Shown: piece by piece, positions 55,519-62,962 of the stretch
How positions within the stretch are numbered: the first letter of the stretch is position 1
Layout: each line of letters opens with the position of its first letter
Assembly (NCBI RefSeq): GCF_011742925.1
Contig: NZ_WAEL01000003.1
Location: 620,001 to 684,000 of the forward strand
Source: Fibrivirga algicola
GTDB lineage: Bacteria; Bacteroidota; Bacteroidia; Cytophagales; Spirosomataceae
Direction: 5' to 3'
Length of the DNA: 64,000 nucleotides
Made by a program: the position numbers and the translations under genes
The notes under the pieces: generated by a model
The model's database searches: none
What the model saw: only the letters and a program-made list of their open reading frames with translations
What the model was told of the DNA's origin: nothing

Positions 55519-56031
55519 ATGCCGCTATCCATGAACATGCTCGATACCCTGGTTGCTATTGCGTACGTGGCAACTAACGCCTTTGCAGTGGTGCAGGTAA
55601 TTGGCACCTATCGCTGGCCCACAGTTACGCGGGTCCTGTTCGCTATCTTTTTTGGCGTTGCAGCCGTAGTCAACATTCGTACGGTGCTGACAACACCCTG
55701 GGTATACCAGAGTTATGCCGATTATTCGGTACCGGTTTACAGCCGGTTCATCCTGGGGCCTTTTGAGGCCATCATCCAACCCATGGTGTTGTGTATTGCG
55801 GTTGGTCAAGCCCTGATTGCGGGAACAATGTTTATGAAAGGAGCCTGGTTTCGACTAGGTTGCGTGAGTGGTATCCTGTTTGGAATCTTGATAGCCCCAC
55901 TTGGGCTGGGGGCCGCTTTCCCAGCTACGCTGCTGCTGTCAGTTGCGTTTTACCGGCTGTACAGGAACAACAACCGGACGACTATTGCCGACGTGATTAC
56001 AAATCAAAATTTCTACTTACCTATAGATTAA
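55519..56031 (+). CDS. small polytopic membrane protein of unknown function
   Basis: A 170-residue protein, start ATG 55519 (or 55531). About five hydrophobic segments are visible: L-V-A-I-A-Y-V-A-T-N-A-F-A-V, V-L-F-A-I-F-F-G-V-A-A-V-V, F-E-A-I-I-Q-P-M-V-L-C-I-A-V, L-G-C-V-S-G-I-L-F-G-I-L-I and P-A-T-L-L-L-S-V-A-F. No transport signature is recognised. The C-terminal tail is Asn/Thr-rich. It is the last gene before an AT-rich gap. Confidence 0.65.
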   Translation: MPLSMNMLDTLVAIAYVATNAFAVVQVIGTYRWPTVTRVLFAIFFGVAAVVNIRTVLTTPWVYQSYADYSVPVYSRFILGPFEAIIQPMVLCIAVGQALIAGTMFMKGAWFRLGCVSGILFGILIAPLGLGAAFPATLLLSVAFYRLYRNNNRTTIADVITNQNFYLPID

Positions 56032-56265
56032 GCTGGCATAAATATTGCTTCATATGAAAGTATGATAAATATCAGTCTTAAAAATGAGATACCGCATAAT
56101 GTAGAAACTAACAGGACACTAAGTTTACGACATAGTACAAAGTAGCTTTTAATACTCATTATTAGTTAACAAAACCGTAGCAAGAAAGACCAAAGAATTG
56201 CCAATAGTGTAGTTGAGATACATAGACAGTGATACTAAAAATTAGGAAGAACAGGGTGATTTTTT
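56032..56265. other. AT-rich gap with no recognised gene
   Basis: About 230 bases of AT-rich sequence, clearly different in composition from the flanking genes, ending at a strong intrinsic terminator. No ORF or conserved RNA fold was recognised. A small RNA ending at the terminator is possible but unsupported. Confidence 0.4.
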
Positions 56266-56300
56266 AACCCGTAGTGATTTAATCGCTACGGGTTTTTTTT
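56266..56300 (+). terminator. intrinsic terminator
   Basis: AACCCGTAGTGATT (56266-56279) pairs with AATCGCTACGGGTT (56281-56294) with one G-T wobble, followed by a run of T to 56300. This is the most classical Rho-independent terminator in the window and reads on the plus strand, more than 230 bases after the last plus-strand gene. Confidence 0.9.
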
Positions 56301-56334
56301 ACGCCAAACCTCCATCCGTCATGACCTCTACCTC

Positions 56335-56666
56335 TTGCCGACATCCCCAGCCGCCTATCCAAGCGCTATTCAACAATACACTGGCCCAAGCGCCGGGCCG
56401 AAAGACCGCCGGTCAGAACTTCCCTTCATTTGCCAACTTGGCTGGCAGTTTTTGAAGGGACTACGCACGCTGCATTTTGTAGGGCCCTGCGTACGGTTTT
56501 CGGGGCTGCCCACTTTAAAGAGGGGCATCACTACGACGAATTGACCCGCTAAATGGGTCGGGACATTCATGCGCTAGGTTTTACGGTGATGACCGGGGGC
56601 GGCCCTGGACGAATGGAAGCCGCCAAGCGGGGGCATTTGAAGCTATCGGCCTTCGGTGGGCTGTAA
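56335..56666 (+). pseudogene. LOG-family (TIGR00730, lysine-decarboxylase-like) pseudogene
   Basis: Reading 56335 onward gives L-G-W-Q-F-L-K-G-L-R-T-L-H-F-V-G-P-C-V; a one-base frame change near 56494 restores T-V-F-G-A-A-H-F-K-E-G-H-H-Y-D-E-L-T-R. Then TAA replaces an expected Gln, and the frame continues M-G-R-D-I-H-A-L-G-F-T-V-M-T-G-G-G-P-G-R-M-E-A before ending at 56666, far short of full length. P-G-R-M-E-A next to G-G-G is the LOG nucleotide-binding motif. The gene carries a frameshift, a nonsense codon and a 3' truncation. Confidence 0.88.
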
Positions 56667-56824
56667 TGTATACATCGTTCACGCCGACATCCTGCATCAC
56701 TAACCGCGCAAACGATCAGGAAAATAACAAAACGGAGCTATTTCGCTTTATTCGACAAAGCAGGCCGACGCTACCGGACTTTCTCCATCCACTCGGTCAC
56801 ACCCGTTTTAAACCGAATGATGTT

Positions 56825-57208
56825 ATGACTGAGAAAACTGTAAAAATAGCGGCACGTCTGCTGCTGGGCGGCGCCCTGATCGGAGCCGGCGTAAGCCACT
56901 TAACTGTAGCCCGAAAAGCTTTCAGAGCACAGGTGCCCGATTGGGTTCCGCTGGAGAAAGATGATACGGTATTGTATTCGGGTGTGGCCGAAATTGCGCT
57001 GGGCAGTGCCCTGGTAGCAACCAGTCAAACGCACCAGAAAACAGTAGGTAACGTGGCAGCGGCTTTTTTCACGGCCGTCTTTCCCGGTAACCTGTCGCAG
57101 TACGTGAACAGACGCAGCGCGTTTGGCCTCGATACCGATCAGAAACGGTTTGCCCGCCTGTTTTTTCAACCAGTGCTTATTTTCTGGGCGTTGAAGAGTA
57201 CCCGGTGA
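56825..57208 (+). CDS. DoxX-like membrane protein
   Basis: A 127-residue protein starting at ATG 56825. Four hydrophobic segments are visible, with L-L-L-G-G-A-L-I-G-A-G-V-S-H-L, V-P-D-W-V-P-L-E-K-D, Y-S-G-V-A-E-I-A-L-G-S-A-L and F-T-A-V-F-P-G-N-L-S-Q-Y. This layout and the P-x-W-V-P and G-x-x-E motifs match the DoxX-like family. Its function is unknown; relatives are linked to respiration and redox control. It converges on the L,D-transpeptidase gene with 4 bases between stops. Confidence 0.8.
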   Translation: MTEKTVKIAARLLLGGALIGAGVSHLTVARKAFRAQVPDWVPLEKDDTVLYSGVAEIALGSALVATSQTHQKTVGNVAAAFFTAVFPGNLSQYVNRRSAFGLDTDQKRFARLFFQPVLIFWALKSTR

Positions 57209-57212
57209 TTGC

Positions 57213-58331
57213 CTATATGGCAACACGCCACCTCTGGTAAACGTCTTTATACACCCGAATGGTCCCTTCCTCGTCGATGTCCAGGATATTATAGAGCACA
57301 ATAACCGGCACAGCCTTAGCGAGCTTTATTGTTTTAGGCACGGCATTGACGGGGCAGTTCGTCAGATACGTAGGGTTGAACTGCTTTTTACCCAGCAGCA
57401 GATTAGCTAGTTCAGTTGGTTTTTCCACGCGAATACAGCCGTGGCTCAGCGCACGATTCTCCCGCGTAAACAGCTGGCGCGCGTTAGTATCATGCAGGTA
57501 AATGTCGTACGGATCGTCGACATTGAATTTCAGCAACCCCAGTGCATTATCGCAGCCGGTCGATTGGCGAAGTCGATAGGGAAAAGCGCCTACAGACCGT
57601 TTCCAGTCCACTGTTTCGGGATCTACCACATGGTCCTGGGCATTGATTATCTGTAGCTTCATGGTTTCTAACAGGGCCGGGTTTTTTCTGATTTTAGGCG
57701 CCAGTTCATTTATGGTAATAGACCGGGGTACGTTCCAGTAAGGGTACAGAACCAAACTGGTCATAGATGCCGTAAAACTAGGTGTTGGGGTTTCGGACTT
57801 ACCTACAATGACGCGGCTATCAAGCAGCGTATTTCCCTGCCGGTCTACCAACCGTAGCGTGGCCGAGGGCACGTTCACGATCACACATTTATCAACCCCA
57901 AATCGGTTCAGCCAGCGATACGCGTTCAGTGTTTCCCGCACCTGCTCAATTGTGAGCGAATCGGCCATGTAATCATCCGTGAGGCATTTCATGCAGTATT
58001 CTTTCAGTTGCCGATAACGGCGATCGTGCGATTCGAGCGAATCGAGTAAGGGGCACCAGTCGGCACCGGACAGAAACTGCTGCGTCAGGCGGTTGATACG
58101 TACCGTATCCAGCTGCTGTTGTACGGTCTGGGCGGCCATTCGGCGGGGAGTTCGGCCATAGACTAGTTCGGTAAAATACCTGGTAAGGCAGGGTGCCTCG
58201 GGCTGGTTGCATAGGCTATCGACACCAATCAGAGAGGCGTATAGTTGTAGTCGCGGCCAATCGTCGGATGTTTGGGCAACAGCCGATAAAACAGGTAAAC
58301 AGCCAAGTAGAAGAAGCCAGAGACGACGCAT
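57213..58331 (-). CDS. L,D-transpeptidase (YkuD/YcbB-like)
   Basis: A 372-residue exported cell-wall enzyme with signal peptide M-R-R-L-W-L-L-L-L-G-C-L-P-V-L-S-A-V-A-Q. An N-terminal helical scaffold leads to the YkuD domain (V-I-V-G-K-S-E-T-P-T-P-S-F and V-L-Y-P-Y-W-N-V-P-R-S-I) with the catalytic motif R-A-L-S-H-G-C-I-R-V, Cys near residue 297. It would form 3-3 peptidoglycan cross-links. It is shorter than E. coli YcbB (about 600 residues) and no peptidoglycan-binding domain is clear. Confidence 0.9.
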   Translation of the reverse strand: MRRLWLLLLGCLPVLSAVAQTSDDWPRLQLYASLIGVDSLCNQPEAPCLTRYFTELVYGRTPRRMAAQTVQQQLDTVRINRLTQQFLSGADWCPLLDSLESHDRRYRQLKEYCMKCLTDDYMADSLTIEQVRETLNAYRWLNRFGVDKCVIVNVPSATLRLVDRQGNTLLDSRVIVGKSETPTPSFTASMTSLVLYPYWNVPRSITINELAPKIRKNPALLETMKLQIINAQDHVVDPETVDWKRSVGAFPYRLRQSTGCDNALGLLKFNVDDPYDIYLHDTNARQLFTRENRALSHGCIRVEKPTELANLLLGKKQFNPTYLTNCPVNAVPKTIKLAKAVPVIVLYNILDIDEEGTIRVYKDVYQRWRVAI

Positions 58332-58432
58332 AAAAATCGGGATAGAAGATGAGTTAGTTGTTGGGCGAAAGTACCGTTCCCATCCGCGTCGGCGCGTGAC
58401 AGACTTCAGCTAAACGGTTGAACTCTATCAGT

Positions 58433-58444
58433 ATCAGGCCTGAT
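58433..58444. promoter_or_regulatory. 12-bp perfect palindrome upstream of the FixH-like/usp operon
   Basis: ATCAGGCCTGAT lies about 72 bases before the FixH-like start, in the divergent gap with the L,D-transpeptidase gene. Placement suits an operator. It is not a standard FNR box, and a 12-bp palindrome can arise by chance. Confidence 0.3.
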
Positions 58445-58515
58445 GGCAGTCATGCTGAACAACCTACAAACCAGCCACTTTTGGGGTATCAATTCACTCG
58501 TTACCCACAAGAGCC

Positions 58516-58758
58516 ATGACCTTTGAACCGAACGCCCACTTACTCGCCTTTGTGCTGCCTATGTCGTTCAGAAAAGGCGATGTAACGTTCAGTCCCACCG
58601 AGTCAGGTGAGGACGTACAGGTACCTATTCCACCCACCAACCGGCCCCGCCACGTGGTCTCAACAGCTCAATTGACGCGCGGTTGGTGGAAAGCGATCGT
58701 GAACTGGTCTGACGGGTACCAGCAGTATCTGGAGGAGAAAGTAATTTTTGTCGCTTAA
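58516..58758 (+). CDS. stand-alone FixH-like domain protein
   Basis: An 80-residue cytosolic protein with no membrane anchor. The C-terminal half, V-S-T-A-Q-L-T-R-G-W-W-K-A-I-V-N-W-S-D-G-Y-Q-Q-Y, aligns with the end of FixH (V-S-T-A-G-L-I-T-G-I-W-R-A-Q-L-S-W-S-A-N-G-E-D-Y). It is thus the FixH beta domain alone. It ends 4 bases before a universal stress protein gene, so it is probably cotranscribed with it. This links the stress cluster to cbb3 biology by homology; the function is unknown. Confidence 0.75.
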   Translation: MTFEPNAHLLAFVLPMSFRKGDVTFSPTESGEDVQVPIPPTNRPRHVVSTAQLTRGWWKAIVNWSDGYQQYLEEKVIFVA

Positions 58759-58762
58759 CGAC

Positions 58763-59632
58763 ATGAAAAAGATCCTTCTGCTGACCGACTTCTCGGAAGC
58801 TTCGCACCACGCTCTACAGTATGCCCGGTCTTTTTTCAGCGATACTGCCGTCGACTTTCACCTGCTATGTATTTACCCTGTTGAACCCGACAGTTTTTAC
58901 AGCCAGAAACACGTAGCTACCACCGCCCGCACGGCCTTCAATGATCAGCTTCATGAGTTAGCAACCAATTTACGCCATGAAGCCATCAATGATTGGCATA
59001 CGTTCCGCTCCTCGGCATTGGCGGGCAACCTGACCGATGTTGTAGCGCAGGTAACCGGCGCAGAATTATATGATTACGTGGTATTGGGCGCTAAAAAAGG
59101 CGGCACCAATGAGTTGTTCGGCAACAGTGCTACGGCCCTTGTTCGGCAATTGAAGACCAACGTGCTGGTTGTGCCGATTGACGCCGTTGCGAATCGGATA
59201 CGCCAGGTCGTGCTGGCTGCCGATTTTGGACAGTTGAAAAACTGTGCCCAACTAGTACCTGTCAAAGAATTGGTGCTGCTCAAACGAGCGACTCTCACGC
59301 TACTGACGATCGATACACCTGGTAAAAAGGAAACCAATTATGAGCGGGAGGTTCGCGTTCAGCAGTTTTTGGCCCCGCTCAACACCCCCATTGCCCGGTT
59401 ACAGGCCCCCAGTGTGCGGCAAGGAATCAGCCTCTATCTGGATGGCCACTCCGTTGATCTGCTGGCCGTTATTCCTAAACACAAAGGCTGGACGGAGACC
59501 TTGGCAGGCCAAAGTATTACCCGATCACTGGTGTATACGCCACCTGTGCCGCTGCTCACCCTGTACGACAACGGCAGCAGCGACGAGCACTACCTCATTG
59601 ATGATCTATCGAACCTGGATTGTGCTCTTTAA
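58763..59632 (+). CDS. universal stress protein, two Usp domains, second degenerate
   Basis: A 289-residue tandem Usp protein starting at ATG 58763 (M-K-K-I-L-L-L-T-D-F-S-E-A-S). Domain 1 has V-L-G-A-K-K-G-G-T-N-E-L-F-G-N-S-A-T-A-L, a near-complete nucleotide motif. Domain 2 has only H-K-G-W-T-E-T-L-A-G-Q-S-I-T-R-S with the glycines reduced. It is likely cotranscribed with the FixH-like protein upstream and with the next Usp gene, 40 bases on. Confidence 0.9.
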   Translation: MKKILLLTDFSEASHHALQYARSFFSDTAVDFHLLCIYPVEPDSFYSQKHVATTARTAFNDQLHELATNLRHEAINDWHTFRSSALAGNLTDVVAQVTGAELYDYVVLGAKKGGTNELFGNSATALVRQLKTNVLVVPIDAVANRIRQVVLAADFGQLKNCAQLVPVKELVLLKRATLTLLTIDTPGKKETNYEREVRVQQFLAPLNTPIARLQAPSVRQGISLYLDGHSVDLLAVIPKHKGWTETLAGQSITRSLVYTPPVPLLTLYDNGSSDEHYLIDDLSNLDCAL

Positions 59633-59672
59633 CCTGCTACAGCTAGTAGTATAAACCCCACACTAGTCTACC

Positions 59673-60545
59673 ATGAATAAGGTTCTATTGCTAACCGATT
59701 TCTCAGTTGCCGCGCGGCATGCTATCTCGTTTGCGCAGGCTCTGTTCGACGACACAGCTACCAGCTTTTGTGTGTTGAATGCCTTTGAACTACAACCCGA
59801 ACTAAGTTATGGCGGAGCTATTTTGCTGGCCGAAGAGCGGGAAACGGCAGAGCTGGCTATGCACAATTTCCTTCGCCTGATTACCAAGCCGCCAGTGCCT
59901 GCCCACCATACCTACCGCACCCTAACGGCGTTGGGTAGCCCGGAAACTGCCGTTGAATCACTACTTACTCAGGAGTTGTTCGACCTCATAGTGGTGGGTG
60001 CTTCAGGATCCGGTTTCAGCGAGTTTTTCGGCAGCGTGGCTACGGGTCTGATCCGGTCGGCCAAAGCGAATGTGCTGGTAGTGCCTGCCTCGGCACCGAT
60101 CAGGCCGCTCGAACGGGTAGTATTGGCCACCGATTTTCGATCGGTCAACGACATCGTGAGTTTAGCATTGCTGAAAACGCTGGTGGCACGCAAAGCCGCT
60201 CAGCTAACGGTGCTGACAATTGAAAATCCGCGACAGGAGAACAGCAAACCATCTGAAATCAGTAAAGAATACATCGAGCAGGCATTCGATGAGGTGCAGA
60301 CCGATTTGTACACAATTCACGACGAAGATGTGCTGAATGGCATCAATACGTACCTGGATATGCACAACGTTGACATGTTGGTGGTGCTGCCGCATCATAA
60401 GCGCTTTTTTGACCTCCTGCTTAACAAAAGTGTGAGCCGATCTATTGCTTACAACCCACGCGTGCCCCTGCTGGCGTTATACGACGCAGAAACGCCTGCA
60501 CCTAAACTGGCCGGGCAAACGGTTGACGTCATTCCCTTCATTTAA
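59673..60545 (+). CDS. universal stress protein, two Usp domains, second degenerate
   Basis: A 290-residue tandem Usp protein (M-N-K-V-L-L-L-T-D-F-S-V-A-A-R-H-A). Domain 1 keeps V-V-G-A-S-G-S-G-F-S-E-F-F-G-S-V-A-T; domain 2 has L-P-H-H-K-R-F-F-D-L-L-L-N-K-S-V-S-R-S, without the glycines. It is similar in layout to the preceding protein, which suggests duplication. The next gene starts 12 bases downstream. Confidence 0.9.
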   Translation: MNKVLLLTDFSVAARHAISFAQALFDDTATSFCVLNAFELQPELSYGGAILLAEERETAELAMHNFLRLITKPPVPAHHTYRTLTALGSPETAVESLLTQELFDLIVVGASGSGFSEFFGSVATGLIRSAKANVLVVPASAPIRPLERVVLATDFRSVNDIVSLALLKTLVARKAAQLTVLTIENPRQENSKPSEISKEYIEQAFDEVQTDLYTIHDEDVLNGINTYLDMHNVDMLVVLPHHKRFFDLLLNKSVSRSIAYNPRVPLLALYDAETPAPKLAGQTVDVIPFI

Positions 60546-60557
60546 CAAGGCTGATTC

Positions 60558-61052
60558 ATGAGAACGTCAACCTACCACAAGCTAACAGATGTGCATCTGC
60601 TACATCGTATCTGGCATAATGAGTTGGAACTGGCCCAACACGAAGTCATATTTTGGAAAGACCTGCTGGGTACGTTAAGCGAGGTGACCCATCCGAAAGA
60701 AGCCAATGCTCAAACCTGGCAGCTGGAGATTGACCAGTTACATCACTTTAAACGCCTGACGACCCGGCTACTCGATGAGATTGCAACGGTTGACCAGCAA
60801 CTGGCGATGGGCGTTCGTTCCAACCAGGTGCTGGACAAGGAAACGCGAATTGATCACCGCTATCTACGCGAGGAAATGGATAGCTTCCACGCCGATTTTC
60901 GGACGTTTAAAGCCACTATTCGCCAATACGTGGTCACAAAGACCAGGTTAGTCCTCCCAGGTAACTTACCTAAGAGGACTAACGGATACGCTCCCGATTC
61001 TACTGGCAGAATCGGGAGCGTATCCGTTAGTTTAATAGGCCCTGCACAGTAG
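60558..61052 (+). CDS. small helical protein of unknown function
   Basis: A 164-residue protein. Residues 1-135 are strongly alpha-helical and rich in His and charged residues (L-L-H-R-I-W-H-N-E-L-E-L-A-Q-H-E-V). The last 30 residues are encoded by a perfect 24-bp palindrome and the tail beyond, and look unlike the rest. The gene overlaps the convergent usp gene by 26 bases. It is the last gene of the FixH-like/usp/usp operon. No family is recognised. Confidence 0.65.
   Translation: MRTSTYHKLTDVHLLHRIWHNELELAQHEVIFWKDLLGTLSEVTHPKEANAQTWQLEIDQLHHFKRLTTRLLDEIATVDQQLAMGVRSNQVLDKETRIDHRYLREEMDSFHADFRTFKATIRQYVVTKTRLVLPGNLPKRTNGYAPDSTGRIGSVSVSLIGPAQ
60978..61031. terminator. perfect 24-bp hairpin, bidirectional, inside the 3' end of a gene
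   Basis: Arms 60978-61001 and 61008-61031 are perfect reverse complements with a 6-base loop. The right arm covers the stop codon of the convergent usp gene (61027-61893), and the whole hairpin lies within the reading frame 60558-61052. It is placed to end both transcripts, though neither side has a long T tract. Confidence 0.85.
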
Positions 61053-61893
61053 CAAGCACGGTCTCCTGGTGCAGCGGCAGGGCCAGGACCGAAATTGTTG
61101 CGTGGTTAGCCACATCTTCGGCAATACTACCTTGAAGTAAATGACGAAGCCCCCGCCGACCGTGGGTACCCAGTACGATCAGATCGGCCTGTTTTTCGTG
61201 CGCAAAGGCCAACAGCCCTGTTTCCACATCATACTCATCCTGTTGATTGAACGAGCACCCACTCAGCTGGTAACGTCTGGCAAAGGCCTCCATACGGGGT
61301 AGTAATTCGTGCGTCGGCACAAAGTGGTTGAGCGTATTAATGTAAAGCAAATGCACGGCTGGATAATCGAAGGCATCGAACAGCATTTGCAGAAAATCGA
61401 TTGAGGCGTCGTACTGACCGGCAAAATCAGAGGCGAAAACGATCGTTTTCAAATCGAGATAGCCAGGGGGATTTTTTAGCACCAGCAGTGGCATAGTCGC
61501 CCGTCGGATGAGGTGTTCGGCCGTTGAGCCCAACAACAGTTCTTTCAGGCCACTGGCCCCGGTAGAGGCCATCACCAGCAGGTCGGCGGCAGCAAATCGC
61601 GGGTCGTCCAACAAGTCGGCCGGGTCAGCAGCGGTTAACGCATGCGTATGAACGCGCAAGGCATTAAGGGCGGGCGTTGCTTTTAATGCATCAAAGGCAG
61701 CCTCAATCACGATCAGGGCATCGAGGTGCTGCGCATCAGCATCGTGGATACGGGGCGCATAACCGGGCATTAGTCGTTGCAGCACGTGAATCAGATGCAG
61801 GTCGGCATTGAACAGGCGGGCCAGTTGGGCCACCACGGGCAACGCTTTAGCCGCCTCGTTGGAAAAATCGGTTGGAAACAAAATGGTTTTCAT
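61027..61893 (-). CDS. universal stress protein, two Usp domains
   Basis: A 288-residue tandem Usp protein (M-K-T-I-L-F-P-T-D-F-S-N-E-A). Both domains keep the nucleotide motif: M-A-S-T-G-A-S-G-L-K-E-L-L-L-G-S-T-A-E and L-G-T-H-G-R-R-G-L-R-H-L-L-Q-G-S-I-A-E. It lies 21 bases downstream of a PfkB-family kinase on the same strand, so the pair is an operon. It overlaps the convergent gene at its 3' end. Confidence 0.92.
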   Translation of the reverse strand: MKTILFPTDFSNEAAKALPVVAQLARLFNADLHLIHVLQRLMPGYAPRIHDADAQHLDALIVIEAAFDALKATPALNALRVHTHALTAADPADLLDDPRFAAADLLVMASTGASGLKELLLGSTAEHLIRRATMPLLVLKNPPGYLDLKTIVFASDFAGQYDASIDFLQMLFDAFDYPAVHLLYINTLNHFVPTHELLPRMEAFARRYQLSGCSFNQQDEYDVETGLLAFAHEKQADLIVLGTHGRRGLRHLLQGSIAEDVANHATISVLALPLHQETVLATVQGLLN

Positions 61894-61914
61894 AGTCTCA
61901 GTTGAGGCGAATTG

Positions 61915-62862
61915 TTAAACGTGTTGGAGATGACTCTGTTGCTGGTTGATCCAGAGCAGTAGCCGGTCAGCATCGGCCTTCTGAAATAGTTCAGTGCCTG
62001 GATTCAGGGTGGCGGCAGTACCGCAGGCCACGCCCAGCCGAATCATGTCGGCATAAGGTTGTCCCTGCGAAAGAGCATACACTATACCACCAACCAGACT
62101 ATCGCCTGCTCCGACTGTCCCTTTCTTTTTAACCGGGGGAGCCTGTATAAACTCATGACCCTCGCCCGTAACCAGCACGGCTCCACGTGGCCCCAGTGAC
62201 ACGACCACCACCTCACATTTTCCCGCACGGATGAGGGTTGTGGCGGCTTCGTTGATCTGTTCAGGCTCAAGTTGATCGACGCCTAGCAGGCGGGCCAACT
62301 CACCCAGATTTGGCTTAATCATGAACACCCCCTCTTCCAAGGCCAGCCGTAAGGGTTCGCCGGCAGTATCGAGTACCAGGCGGTATTGTCGGTCTTTGGC
62401 CAGTCGGGCAAGCTGGGCGTAAAAATTGGCGGGTAAACCGGGGGGCAGGCTTCCACTAGCGACCAAATAATCGACCGATTCGGGTAGCGTCTCTACATGC
62501 GCCAGACAGGCCATGGCTTCACCCGCCGTGATCGTAGGGCCGGGTATTCCCAACCTGAACTGCTGGTTGGTCGTGGTTTCGGTCACCACAAATGCCTCGC
62601 GGGTGCCGTCTTCGATACCGATAATCTGATAGTTGATCTGCTCTTTTTCGACCAATCCCTGCAAGGTAAGGCCGGTTGGGCCGCCCGATGTAAACAGCGC
62701 AAGCACCTGACCACCCAACCGCCGAATGGCCTTGGCCACGTTAATTCCACCTCCACCAGCGTCGTAATGGGGTTTCGAGCAATGCAGTTTGTGCTCAGGA
62801 AGTAGCCGATCAACCGTCATGCTAACGTCTACGGCCGGATTGAGTGTCAGGGTAACCAGCAT
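61915..62862 (-). CDS. PfkB-family hexose kinase (1-phosphofructokinase/6-phosphofructokinase II-like)
   Basis: A 315-residue ribokinase-fold sugar kinase. The substrate region L-N-P-A-V-D-V-S-M-T and D-A-G-G-G-G-I-N-V-A-K lies at the start, and the anion-hole/catalytic motif V-G-A-G-D-S-L-V-G-G near residue 250. These match the FruK/PfkB/LacC group, which phosphorylates fructose phosphates or tagatose phosphate. No fructose PTS genes are nearby, so a PfkB-type glycolytic role is more likely than FruK. It forms an operon with a universal stress protein. Confidence 0.88.
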   Translation of the reverse strand: MLVTLTLNPAVDVSMTVDRLLPEHKLHCSKPHYDAGGGGINVAKAIRRLGGQVLALFTSGGPTGLTLQGLVEKEQINYQIIGIEDGTREAFVVTETTTNQQFRLGIPGPTITAGEAMACLAHVETLPESVDYLVASGSLPPGLPANFYAQLARLAKDRQYRLVLDTAGEPLRLALEEGVFMIKPNLGELARLLGVDQLEPEQINEAATTLIRAGKCEVVVVSLGPRGAVLVTGEGHEFIQAPPVKKKGTVGAGDSLVGGIVYALSQGQPYADMIRLGVACGTAATLNPGTELFQKADADRLLLWINQQQSHLQHV

Positions 62863-62962
62863 ATCGAATGAGTTTAGTCTTCCCTAAAGATGGGGTACCC
62901 GATGCTGACACACCCTGATGGCAATTGGCTCGGTGACTGATCGCTGTCAGGTACGTGCTCTG

